Shown one piece after another: positions 34,658 through 43,580 of a DNA stretch of 64,000 bases. Made by a program: the position numbers and the translations under genes. The notes below the pieces were generated by a model. The model saw nothing but the letters and a program-made list of their open reading frames with translations. It made no database searches and had not been told where the DNA came from. Positions within the stretch are counted from its first letter, which is position 1; the number at the start of each line of letters is the position of its first letter. This DNA is from UKL13-3 sp964392775 (GTDB lineage: Bacteria; Bacteroidota; Bacteroidia; UKL13-3). The stretch covers positions 62,001 to 126,000 of the forward strand of contig CAYMRD010000008.1 in NCBI GenBank assembly GCA_964392775.1, given 5' to 3'.

Positions 34658-35217
34658 CAGAGATTGGCTTTAAACAATTTTACGGCAATGGCCAACAATA
34701 CAATTCCAAAAAACTTACGCAAGAGGGTAAGTCCGGCTTTGCCCAGTAATTTTTCAATACTGTCGGTTGAACGCAAGGCAATATAAATGACTATCAGGTT
34801 CACTAAAATACCTGCAATAATATTTTCGTAAGCATAAACCGCTTTCAGTGAAATTAAAGTAGTTAGTGTTCCCGACCCTGCAATAATGGGAAACGCTATG
34901 GGTACAATGCTTCCGGCTTTATCATTCGGGTCGGCACGGAAAATGGGAATCCCCAAAATCATTTCGAGGGCAATGATAAAAATAACGATGGACCCGGCTA
35001 ACGCAAATGAGGCTACGTCAATGCCAAACAATCCCAATAGTTTTTCGCCCAGAAACAAAAATAAAATCATCAATGCTCCTGCCGCAATGGTTGCCCATCC
35101 TGCATCGAGGTGGTCGTTTTGTTGTTTGATATTGATGATGATGGGCAAGGCACCCAAAATATCAATGATGGCAAACAAGGTAAGTGCGATGGTTGAAATT
35201 TCCTGTATTGAAAACAT
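34657..35217 (-). CDS. MarC family membrane protein
   Basis: This 186-residue protein has six membrane helices and the MarC/UPF0056 pattern (FAIIDILGALPIII near residue 15, AGSGTLTTLI near 113). Despite the name, the family has no established role in multiple drug resistance and its transport substrate is unknown. It couples with the carotenoid gene downstream (one-base overlap) and lies nine bases from the O-antigen ligase gene upstream. Confidence 0.9.
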   Translation of the reverse strand: MFSIQEISTIALTLFAIIDILGALPIIINIKQQNDHLDAGWATIAAGALMILFLFLGEKLLGLFGIDVASFALAGSIVIFIIALEMILGIPIFRADPNDKAGSIVPIAFPIIAGSGTLTTLISLKAVYAYENIIAGILVNLIVIYIALRSTDSIEKLLGKAGLTLLRKFFGIVLLAIAVKLFKANL

Positions 35218-35226
35218 ACTACGAAG

Positions 35227-36453
35227 CTAAAGTTTTTCGGTTTGCTTTGGATATCTCATCCAAAAAAGCGTTTGCATCAGAGCAAAAAAGGTTACTCCGG
35301 CCTGACGGTCGAGGTAGTTTTCACTTAAAAAGCAAATGCTCATAAACACCAGAAAATATAGATGTAACAAATTTTTATGTTTGATGGACCTGAACATGCT
35401 ATACCCCAATACACCCACAAACACAAGCAAGCCCAGCAAGCCACAGGTCAGCAGATAGTTGATGTATTCGTTGTGGGTATTGTAATCGTGAATCTGATAC
35501 ACATGGGTTTTGAATCCGCTTAAACATTCATTGAGCGCAGTTTGCACATCACCCGGCCCCACACCCAGCAGCCAATGCTCTTTGGTCAGTGAGGCATTGC
35601 AGGCAAAAATCCCGGCACGCACATTGGTTCCGTTATCGTTATGTCCCGAAGGTGCCTGAAGATTTTGCACGTTCATTTCGCGCAGGCGGTTTTGGATGGG
35701 TGGCAAAAACAAAAGCCCGATGCCCACCACCACCAAAGCTCCGGCATACCGCCAGCGAAAAGGATGAGAACGTAAATACCGCACCAATATTAATGTCATG
35801 ATGATGGCGAAAGCAAACATAGTCGCTCGTGAAGCCGCCATCAAACCTGCAACCGAACACACCACAATAAACCCGGCCAGTACCCAACGTTTCGTTCTTG
35901 TCTGTTTGTGTATCAATTGATAGGTATGAATAAAGGCCACTGTGTATACAATGGCACAATAATACGTTGGATGCAATCCGGCATACACTTCAAGTGCAAT
36001 GCGGTAAGAGAATGTAAAATCGGCACCCTGAAAACCCACCGGATGGGTAAAGCCCAGCATGGCCATTTGCAGCCAGGTCCAGCCAATCATTACTACTGTG
36101 GCAATCGAAAAAACAGCAAAACCATTCACGACTTCCTGCTCGCTTGCACGCAAAGACCGGAAGGCGTAATGTGTGCCCAAACCCACCAGTACCAGCTTTA
36201 CCGCAACGCTTCTAAAACCATGTTCAATATTTTGGGAAGCCGGCAAAAACAAAACCATCACCAATACAGGAGCAACCATTACGGCAAAAAAACGCCAGTC
36301 AAATTCCCACGTGTTTTTTAGCAACAAATAAAGCAACCCGGTTGACAGCAAACTGATGGTTGTGATGGAAATCCAATGCAGGGGCAGCAATGGAAATGCA
36401 CATAAAATATAGAATAAGTTACGGTTGACTAACCCGACCCACCTGGCTGCCAT
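35227..36453 (-). CDS. O-antigen ligase-like membrane protein
   Basis: This 408-residue protein has ten or more membrane helices and a large periplasmic loop near residues 270-330 containing the O-antigen ligase/polymerase-type motif (YNTHNEYINYLLTCGLLG). The family (Wzy/WaaL) either joins O-antigen to lipid A-core or polymerises repeat units; sequence alone does not decide. The start overlaps the upstream glycosyltransferase gene by 35 bases. It marks the left end of the polysaccharide locus. Confidence 0.85.
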   Translation of the reverse strand: MAARWVGLVNRNLFYILCAFPLLPLHWISITTISLLSTGLLYLLLKNTWEFDWRFFAVMVAPVLVMVLFLPASQNIEHGFRSVAVKLVLVGLGTHYAFRSLRASEQEVVNGFAVFSIATVVMIGWTWLQMAMLGFTHPVGFQGADFTFSYRIALEVYAGLHPTYYCAIVYTVAFIHTYQLIHKQTRTKRWVLAGFIVVCSVAGLMAASRATMFAFAIIMTLILVRYLRSHPFRWRYAGALVVVGIGLLFLPPIQNRLREMNVQNLQAPSGHNDNGTNVRAGIFACNASLTKEHWLLGVGPGDVQTALNECLSGFKTHVYQIHDYNTHNEYINYLLTCGLLGLLVFVGVLGYSMFRSIKHKNLLHLYFLVFMSICFLSENYLDRQAGVTFFALMQTLFWMRYPKQTEKL

Positions 36454-37615
36454 ACAAAATATGTTTTACTTGTGATACAAACTGCTTATTGAAAATCTGC
36501 TCCGAGAAACCCAACGCATTCTCCCGAATGACATTGGGATTAAATAGTTGTTGCTGCTGTTCGAAACGCCCCACACTATCCGTAATACTTTGAGGGGTTT
36601 GCCCGGTAAAAAACACACCCGTTTTACCTTCCGAAACGGTTTCGAGGTATCCTCCTTTTTTGTAGGCAATGATAGGCGTTCCGCAACTTTGTGCCTCAAC
36701 GGTTGTGATACCAAAATCTTCTTCGGCAGCCAGGATAAAGGCCTTGGCTTCCTGAATATATTTCACCATGCGGTCTTTGGGTTGATAACCCAACATCACC
36801 ACATTGTCGCCTGCAAAACGGGCTACCTTATTTTTTTCGGGACCATCTCCAATGATATACAATTTTTTATCCGGCATTTGTTTGAATGCCTCAGCTATCA
36901 CAGCCACATTTTTATACGGAACCAAACGCCCGGCCGTTACATAAAAATCTTTACGCGGTTCCGCATTCAACGCAAACGATGCCGTATCAACGGGAGGATA
37001 CACCACTACCGCATCACGCCCGTAAATACGTTTGATGCGCTCAGCCACAAAATGTGAGTTCGCCAAAAAATGATCTACGTTGGGAGTGTTTTCCAAATCC
37101 CATTTGCGCAAAGAACCCAATACATAACGGATAAAAAATTTGAATGGCCGGAGGACAGGATTCAGATGCCGGAGGTATTCATCTTCTAAATCCCAGGCAT
37201 AACGTATGGGTGTATGGCAATAACAAATATGAATCTGCCCCTTACGTTTGCGCACATTTTTGGAAACCGCGGCCGATGAACTCACGATTAAATCAAACTC
37301 CGACAAGTCAAACGAGTTGATGGCTGTCTTAAAAAAAGGCAGGTAGTTACGGTAAAACGATTTGGCAAAAGGGAAATGCTGAATAAAACTGGTTTTCACC
37401 GGACGCCCGTTGAGCAGGTATTGCCTGTCGCTTTCGCTCAAAAAATCAATCAGACTGAATACCTTTACTTCATCCGCTTCAATCTTTTCCCAGTTGCTGG
37501 CAAACGGACTGTCCTTGCGGTAACTCTTGTCGTTGAAGCTGTTCAGGATTGCACGCATCACTTTCTCGCCACCGGCATTTACGCTGTACCAATCGTGTAT
37601 GAGTGCAACTTTCAT
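36419..37615 (-). CDS. family 4 glycosyltransferase
   Basis: The 398-residue protein is a GT-B fold retaining transferase with the nucleotide-sugar motif GRLVPYKN near 230 and the Glu-x7-Glu motif (EEDFGITTVEAQSCGTPIIAY) near residue 315. The donor and acceptor are unknown. It overlaps the ligase gene downstream by 35 bases and is separated from the next GT4 gene by 41 bases, so all three may be one transcript. Confidence 0.92.
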   Translation of the reverse strand: MKVALIHDWYSVNAGGEKVMRAILNSFNDKSYRKDSPFASNWEKIEADEVKVFSLIDFLSESDRQYLLNGRPVKTSFIQHFPFAKSFYRNYLPFFKTAINSFDLSEFDLIVSSSAAVSKNVRKRKGQIHICYCHTPIRYAWDLEDEYLRHLNPVLRPFKFFIRYVLGSLRKWDLENTPNVDHFLANSHFVAERIKRIYGRDAVVVYPPVDTASFALNAEPRKDFYVTAGRLVPYKNVAVIAEAFKQMPDKKLYIIGDGPEKNKVARFAGDNVVMLGYQPKDRMVKYIQEAKAFILAAEEDFGITTVEAQSCGTPIIAYKKGGYLETVSEGKTGVFFTGQTPQSITDSVGRFEQQQQLFNPNVIRENALGFSEQIFNKQFVSQVKHILYGSQVGRVSQP

Positions 37616-37656
37616 CTGTTTTTACCAAGGAGTTTGGGCAGGATTCCAAACCTACG

Positions 37657-38703
37657 TTATTTCAGACTTTCTATCACCAATTCATGTAATTTTTTTGCCG
37701 AAGCCGCGTAATTGTAACGTTCAAATAAATTCCCGGCCGGATTTCCGTTTCGTTTAGTTGCAACTACTTCGTGCAAACCGGAAGCTGCCTGCTCTACATT
37801 GAATGGTGTCGTAAAACTGGCCACTTCTCCAAAACATTCGCGGTATACATCAATATCCGACAGCAATACCGGACAGTTACAGTACAAGGCTTCCAGCACC
37901 GGAATACCAAAACCTTCATCCAGCGAAAGAGAAACAAACAACTCCGCCTCGTGGTATAATTGGATCAGTTCAGCATTCGACACATAACCTGTGAACGTAA
38001 TATTAGCAGGAATATCCAACTGCTCTTTCCCAAACACCGCATTGCGCGCTCCCACTATAATAAGCTCATGGTTTGTCAGTCCGCTTTGCGTAAATGCTTT
38101 GATTAAGAAGGCAAGATTTTTACGCGGGTTGATGGATGATACCGTAAGAATAAACGGTTTGCGAACAATGGTTGTTGACGAAGAAGACAACAACTCTTGG
38201 TGAATCCCATTGTAAATAACTTCTATGCGTGAATCATCAACTCCCAATACATTGTTCAATTGTTTGCGAACGGTTTGGCTCACCGTCAATACTTTTTGCG
38301 CACGTTTGGCGATGCGCGGAATCAAAAACCGGTATACCCGCGCAAAGCTTTTGCTAAACCATTCGGGATGAAACATAAAAGCCAAATCGTGTATAGTTGC
38401 CCACTGATTGCGGTACAAAAGCGGGGCTGTATTGCAAAAATTAAGCAATAAGGGAGATCCCTTTTTTTTGAGAAACCGGGGTAATTCTATCTGCTCCCAG
38501 ATATATCCATTGGCCCGCCCGATATTTTGAAAACCTAAATGTTTCAACGCTTGGGGTTGCTCAACACCCTGAGGCGCCAGCAAAATATACTGAATGGATG
38601 ATGCTGGCAGATTGCGGCAAATCTCATAGGCAAACTGCTGCACACCCGTTATTTGTTGGGTGAGAAAACGGGCGTTGATGTATACCGTGTTTTTTTGCTC
38701 CAT
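37657..38703 (-). CDS. family 4 glycosyltransferase
   Basis: The 348-residue protein is a GT-B fold enzyme with an N-terminal acceptor domain (ARFLTQQITGVQQFAYEI) and a C-terminal donor domain (PRKNLAFLIKAF and DEGFGIPVLEALYCNCPVLLSD, Glu-x7-Glu). I chose the ATG at 38703; a longer frame starting at 38844 runs over the divergent promoter region. A -7 box (TACATTTG, 38715-38722) lies upstream. It is divergent from the two-domain GT2 gene with 81 bases between starts. Confidence 0.92.
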   Translation of the reverse strand: MEQKNTVYINARFLTQQITGVQQFAYEICRNLPASSIQYILLAPQGVEQPQALKHLGFQNIGRANGYIWEQIELPRFLKKKGSPLLLNFCNTAPLLYRNQWATIHDLAFMFHPEWFSKSFARVYRFLIPRIAKRAQKVLTVSQTVRKQLNNVLGVDDSRIEVIYNGIHQELLSSSSTTIVRKPFILTVSSINPRKNLAFLIKAFTQSGLTNHELIIVGARNAVFGKEQLDIPANITFTGYVSNAELIQLYHEAELFVSLSLDEGFGIPVLEALYCNCPVLLSDIDVYRECFGEVASFTTPFNVEQAASGLHEVVATKRNGNPAGNLFERYNYAASAKKLHELVIESLK

Positions 38704-38714
38704 ATTGGTTCGTG

Positions 38715-38722
38715 CAAATGTA
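38715..38722 (-). promoter_or_regulatory. candidate -7 box in divergent region
   Basis: Read on the minus strand the bases are TACATTTG, 11 bases before the ATG of the GT4 gene, matching TAnnTTTG. No clear TTG partner is present at the usual distance. The opposite gene starts at 38785. Confidence 0.4.
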
Positions 38723-38784
38723 AAGTTAAGAAAGTGGTTTGAAACACCTACTAATTTGAAATTATACCGCATATTCGCGCAAGC

Positions 38785-40575
38785 ATGGATAAGGCTATAC
38801 TCAAGTTTAAGTACCAGAAGATCGTTGGTTTGTATCGCCAGCATGGGGCCAAGTATGCCTTTGGGTTTGTTTACGGAAAACTTAAACGATTGATCCGCAA
38901 CAAATTTTTCCAGGAAGCCGGGTTGAGTGATTTTTCATATTCAGCCTCACAGGTTACAGCAGCATTATCCAATATCGAAAGATTTTCGCACAAACCGGTA
39001 TTCTCCATCATTATGCCGGTGTACAATGTTGACGAACGTTGGTTGCGCAAAGCGATTGAATCTGTTCAGCAACAAGTATATCCCTATTGGGAACTGTGCA
39101 TTGCCGATGATGCCTCCACCAAAGAGTATATTAAACCGGTACTCCAAGAATATGCTACAGCAGATTCACGCATTAAATTGCTGTTCAGAGAACAAAGTGG
39201 AAATATTTCGGCTGCCAGCAATAGCGCCATGCAGTTGGCCACAGGCGAGTATATCACATTGTTAGACAATGATGATGAACTCACGATAGATGCTTTGTAC
39301 CAAAACGCAAAGTTGATCAATGCGTTTCCCGATGCCGATTTTATATACAGCGATGAAGATAAAATTGATGCTCAGAACAAACATTTTGATGCATGGTTCA
39401 AACCTGATTGGTCGCCCGAATATTTGTTATCGTATATGTATACCTGCCACCTTTCGGTTTACCGGAAAAAATTGGTGGATGAGTTAGGTGGTTTCAGAAG
39501 TGCGTTTGACGGTGCACAGGATTACGACCTGTGTTTGAGAATAACAGAACGCACAAAGGCGATTTATCATATTCCAAAAATTTTATACCATTGGCGCACC
39601 ATTTCTTCATCAACGGCAGCCAATCCTTTGTCGAAACAATATGCATACGAGGCCGGCCGAAAAGCTGTTGAAGAACATTTGAGCAGAACAGGTCTTAACC
39701 ATCCTGTTGCTTTTACTTCTTATTACGGAGTGTATAAAGTGACGCCCGTTCTCCAACACCAACCCCTCATCAGCATTATAATTCCAACAGCCGGCAAACG
39801 GGCTGGCATTCACGGTAAAACAGTGAGCTTGCTCCAAAACTGCATCGATACCATTTTGCAAAAAAGCAGTTACCGCAACCTGGAATTTTTGGTGGTAGAT
39901 GGAAATGATGTGGACCAGGAGACCATCGCCTTTACTAAAAATCGTGGTGCCAAATGGGTACATTGCTCCGATCCTTTCAACTTCTCACAGCGCATCAACT
40001 TGGGAGTAAGAGCCTCTTCGGGTGAATACGTGCTGATGCTCAATGACGATACCGAGATCATTACACCCGATTGGATTGAACAATTATTGTGGCTGGCACA
40101 ACAACCAAACATTGGAGCTGTTGGAGCCAAGCTCATCACCGAAAACAAACAAGTGCAACATGCAGGGATCATCCTCACCGAAGGTTCTCCGGCACATTTG
40201 TTTTATGGATTACCCGATATCGGTCAAGGCTACTTAAATGGTTTCTGTGCATACCGAAATTACCTGGCCGTAACGGGTGCCTGCATTTTGATCAGTCGTG
40301 CAAAATACGATGCCGTAAACGGTTTAGACGAAACGTTTCCGGTGAATTATAACGATGTGGATTTTTGTTTGAAGTTGCACCAATCAGGCTTGCGCAATGT
40401 GTTTACGCCCCATGCTCTATTGTATCATTATGAATCCATTTCAAGAGGCAAAGGATTTAAACCTGAAGAACTTTTGAAGTTTGTAAAAGTCTGGGATACC
40501 TATCAGCCAGCCTTTGACGATCCTTACCACAATCCTAACTTAGTTACCTATCCACAACTGCTGGCTTCAATATAA
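38785..40575 (+). CDS. two-domain family 2 glycosyltransferase
   Basis: The 596-residue protein contains two GT2 domains. The first (about 72-280) has FSIIMPVYNV, ADDAS and the metal-binding LDNDDELT; the second (about 325-560) has LISIIIPTAGKR, a VVDGND loop and MLNDDTEI. Both look catalytic. Tandem GT2 proteins of this kind often build O-antigen or rhamnan chains. It is a homologue of the gene at 48940 (same two-domain arrangement, shared FNFSQRINLG and FNFAYLMNFG type motifs). It converges on the next gene with a seven-base gap. Confidence 0.9.
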   Translation: MDKAILKFKYQKIVGLYRQHGAKYAFGFVYGKLKRLIRNKFFQEAGLSDFSYSASQVTAALSNIERFSHKPVFSIIMPVYNVDERWLRKAIESVQQQVYPYWELCIADDASTKEYIKPVLQEYATADSRIKLLFREQSGNISAASNSAMQLATGEYITLLDNDDELTIDALYQNAKLINAFPDADFIYSDEDKIDAQNKHFDAWFKPDWSPEYLLSYMYTCHLSVYRKKLVDELGGFRSAFDGAQDYDLCLRITERTKAIYHIPKILYHWRTISSSTAANPLSKQYAYEAGRKAVEEHLSRTGLNHPVAFTSYYGVYKVTPVLQHQPLISIIIPTAGKRAGIHGKTVSLLQNCIDTILQKSSYRNLEFLVVDGNDVDQETIAFTKNRGAKWVHCSDPFNFSQRINLGVRASSGEYVLMLNDDTEIITPDWIEQLLWLAQQPNIGAVGAKLITENKQVQHAGIILTEGSPAHLFYGLPDIGQGYLNGFCAYRNYLAVTGACILISRAKYDAVNGLDETFPVNYNDVDFCLKLHQSGLRNVFTPHALLYHYESISRGKGFKPEELLKFVKVWDTYQPAFDDPYHNPNLVTYPQLLASI

Positions 40576-40582
40576 AATGGTG

Positions 40583-41539
40583 CTAGTGCTTAGCAAGTGT
40601 TTTCGAAAAAAGCTTGCGGTTGATTCGGTATAACCTAACAAACACCCGATAACCACACAGTTTATAAATCCAATACCATAAACCAATATTCATCTGGTAT
40701 ACTGAGTGGTGATTATACGTTTCCAATAACTTTTCAATGGGCTCAAATGTCGTGAATACATTCGTTTCAAAATACGTCTGTATTCGAGTTGCAATACCCT
40801 TGATCAAAATGGGTTGGTAAACCGGATAGTGGTTGGCTAGGTCCACTAGTCCTTCAATAGCCGGGTAAATCGCATCTTTATCCTGATGTGTAGCCGCTTG
40901 CGGGTGTACACGGTAGTGGGCCAATATTGCATCCATCGCATAAAACGATTTTCCCTTGAGCAACAGATGAAGCCATAAATGATAGTCTTCGGCATTTTGA
41001 ACAGCCCTGATTTCCGAAAATCCGCCACAATCCAGAATAGCACTTTTGCTTGCCAATACTGTTAAAATCGGAATTTTATTGCCTTGCAAAAAAGATTGAA
41101 TGGCCTCCTCACCAACATAAGCACCGGGCTTTACGTCCATCCGTTGCCGGTTTTCGATGGTATCCGAAAAAAAATAAGAATCGGAAAACACAAGGTCTAC
41201 CCCATATTGTTTGATGAAGGAAAGCTGCTGTTCAAGTTTAGTATCTACCCAAAGATCATCGGCATCTAAAAAAGCGATATAGTTTCCTTTGGCTTTATGT
41301 AACGCATTGTTTCTTGCCTTTCCCTGGCGGCCATTGGGCTGATGAATATAAATAATGCGGGAATCACAGCTGGCATATTGTTTTACCACCTCAGCAGTAT
41401 TGTCGGTTGAACCATCATCCACTATCAGCATTTCCCAGTGTGTATAGGTTTGGACCAACACACTTTCAATGGTTTGCCCGATATATTGAGCGGCATTATA
41501 AGCCGGTGTAATCACTGAAATCAAATCAACTTGCTCCAT
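40583..41539 (-). CDS. family 2 glycosyltransferase
   Basis: The 318-residue protein has a single GT2 domain: ISVITPAYNAAQYIG, DDGSTDNT and FLDADDLW (DxD-type metal ligand). The C-terminal part has an unusual hydrophobic stretch (IGLWYWIYKLCGY) with no clear membrane topology. It starts inside the end of the next upstream GT2 gene by 14 bases, so the two are translationally coupled and probably work in sequence. Confidence 0.9.
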   Translation of the reverse strand: MEQVDLISVITPAYNAAQYIGQTIESVLVQTYTHWEMLIVDDGSTDNTAEVVKQYASCDSRIIYIHQPNGRQGKARNNALHKAKGNYIAFLDADDLWVDTKLEQQLSFIKQYGVDLVFSDSYFFSDTIENRQRMDVKPGAYVGEEAIQSFLQGNKIPILTVLASKSAILDCGGFSEIRAVQNAEDYHLWLHLLLKGKSFYAMDAILAHYRVHPQAATHQDKDAIYPAIEGLVDLANHYPVYQPILIKGIATRIQTYFETNVFTTFEPIEKLLETYNHHSVYQMNIGLWYWIYKLCGYRVFVRLYRINRKLFSKTLAKH

Positions 41540-42329
41540 GTTTAATTTTTTGGATAAACTTCCGAACCATATTTGCGACCTTCATCACACGGCTGTTTTG
41601 CATCTCATCAATTTGTTGCCTCTGCTTAATCAACTGGTCGATGTTTTGGCTGATTACACCCGGAACAAGTTCAGTCCATACCTGGCGCATTTCCCTGCGG
41701 TACTCATCCATGCGTTTACTACTGATACCCGAGGCATCGTAGCGTACAATTGGAAACAATAATGGAGCAAATTTTTTATTGCGAAGCGTGGCTTGAAGAT
41801 AGAAAGCATAATCAGCAGCCAGCTTATAGTTCTCGTGGTATCCGCCAAGTTCGGCAAGTGTTTCGCGTTTAAAAAAACAGGCCTGATGGTTAATAACCAT
41901 ATTGCGCTGATAATCGAGAGTGAGCGCAGGAGGATAGATAACGGTTCGGTCACCGCTTCCTTCATCAACAATAATTTGTCCGTAATACACATCGGCTGCA
42001 ATGGCATTTATTTCCTGCATCGAATATTGTAAAACATCCTTGTGCAAATACGTATCACCGCTGTTCATAAAAACGACCAAACGGCCCTTGGCCATTTTTA
42101 AACCTTTGTTCATGGCATTGTATATTCCGGCATCGGGTTCGCTCACCCAATGGTGAATAAACGAAGCATACTTTTGTATAACCTCTTTACTACCGTCTGT
42201 TGATCCGCCATCCACAATCAAATACTCATAGTCGGTAAACGATTGTGCAACGATGCTTTCAATAGTTTGTTGCAACCCTTGTGCATTGTTGTAGTTGATG
42301 GTGATGATGGAGATTGCCGGCTGTTGCAT
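41526..42329 (-). CDS. family 2 glycosyltransferase (WcaA-like)
   Basis: The 267-residue protein has one GT2 domain with ISIITINYNN, DGGSTDGSKEV and the metal site FMNSGDTYL. It resembles colanic-acid type transferases. The gene starts eight bases after the GT4 gene stop upstream and overlaps the next GT2 gene by 14 bases, so it is part of a tight minus-strand run (47.9 to 40.6 kb). Confidence 0.9.
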   Translation of the reverse strand: MQQPAISIITINYNNAQGLQQTIESIVAQSFTDYEYLIVDGGSTDGSKEVIQKYASFIHHWVSEPDAGIYNAMNKGLKMAKGRLVVFMNSGDTYLHKDVLQYSMQEINAIAADVYYGQIIVDEGSGDRTVIYPPALTLDYQRNMVINHQACFFKRETLAELGGYHENYKLAADYAFYLQATLRNKKFAPLLFPIVRYDASGISSKRMDEYRREMRQVWTELVPGVISQNIDQLIKQRQQIDEMQNSRVMKVANMVRKFIQKIKHGAS

Positions 42330-42337
42330 GATGATGT

Positions 42338-43555
42338 TTAACTGTTGTTCAGTACTTGATCGTAAAGGCGAACATAAGCAGAAGCCTGCACTTGGGTGTC
42401 GAAACGCTTGACTGCATCGGCTCTTATGGCAGCAGCATCAAAGGAAATATCACCTCTCAAAAAGGCATTAATAGACTCTGCAAGAGCAGTTGCCGATACC
42501 GATTGTGCAAGTATTCCATTAAATCCCGAAGTAATAATCTCGGGAAGACCTCCAATATTAAAGGCAATAACAGGTGTTCCGCAGGCTATCGACTCAAGTG
42601 CTACATTGGGCAAATTGTCTTCGCGTGATGAGGACACAAATACATCGGCTGCCGAATACAACAACGCCATCAACCGTTCATCAGGTATACCTCCGGTATA
42701 GATTACGTTTTCATTTGTTGGACGATTCGCATTTCCGGTGGCTACCAAAACGGTATTGTTTGATTCAACCTCTTTCAGCGCAGCTGTAAGCATGTCAAAA
42801 CCTTTACGGTAATTGCCAATTGTTTCCGAAACATATAATACCACTTTTTTGTCAAGTGGAATATTAAACACACAACGTGCAAAGTTTTTATCGTATGGTC
42901 TAAAAATTTGGGTATTGATACTGTTCGGTATCACATGAACAGAAAATCCTTCGAGCGATTTGCTTTGTTGAGCAAGCTTACCGAGCCAGGCCGAAGGTGT
43001 AACAATTGCGGTTTTGCCTTTGCGTTGGCAAAAAGCTTTTTGTTTAACTAATTCAAACTCGCGATCCAAAGCACCCAGCAATGCATGGTTTCGTTCTTTG
43101 TCTCCCGGATAATGAAATCCGCCCATAAAAGCGTTGCAATCATGTAAGGTAAATACGAGGGGCTGGGGCACTTCTAAAAATGTAGGATAGTTGATAAAAC
43201 CTGCCACCCAATGTACATTGATGACATCTGCCTGCTGTACGGCTAAATGTTGTTCTACTCTAAAGTCGGATTCGGGAAATGAAAAAATCTCATACGGGCC
43301 CTCCTTTCCTTCCAATAAAATCATGTTTTTTTCTTCATGCGTAATAGGCAATCCAAACTTCCGCTTGATGCGATTCCAAAGTGTTGGTAAACTTTGTTCG
43401 TTATTAAACACGTACTTATTGGCAACACCCTGATGGCTTTCATAAAGCGAAAGAAACGATGAGTTGACAGGAAATGCCATCAATCCCTTATGCAACCGCA
43501 ATGCGGCAATGCCTGCTCCTCCACTGTCAAATGTGCTTATGAGTGTTATATTCAT
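42338..43555 (-). CDS. family 4 glycosyltransferase
   Basis: The 405-residue protein is a GT-B enzyme with the N-terminal motif (STFDSGGAGIAALRLHKGL) and the Glu-x7-Glu motif in the C-terminal half (REDNLPNVALESIACGTPVIAFN). The role is in polysaccharide assembly. It sits 25 bases downstream of the radical SAM fusion gene and directly upstream of the WcaA-like gene. Confidence 0.92.
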   Translation of the reverse strand: MNITLISTFDSGGAGIAALRLHKGLMAFPVNSSFLSLYESHQGVANKYVFNNEQSLPTLWNRIKRKFGLPITHEEKNMILLEGKEGPYEIFSFPESDFRVEQHLAVQQADVINVHWVAGFINYPTFLEVPQPLVFTLHDCNAFMGGFHYPGDKERNHALLGALDREFELVKQKAFCQRKGKTAIVTPSAWLGKLAQQSKSLEGFSVHVIPNSINTQIFRPYDKNFARCVFNIPLDKKVVLYVSETIGNYRKGFDMLTAALKEVESNNTVLVATGNANRPTNENVIYTGGIPDERLMALLYSAADVFVSSSREDNLPNVALESIACGTPVIAFNIGGLPEIITSGFNGILAQSVSATALAESINAFLRGDISFDAAAIRADAVKRFDTQVQASAYVRLYDQVLNNS

Positions 43556-43580
43556 CTTTTGTTTACAAAAGGATAGGGTT

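Noticed and set aside
38704..38844. 47-residue extension of the GT4 gene at 37657
   Set aside because: It covers the divergent promoter region and part of the opposite gene; the ATG at 38703 fits the family start.
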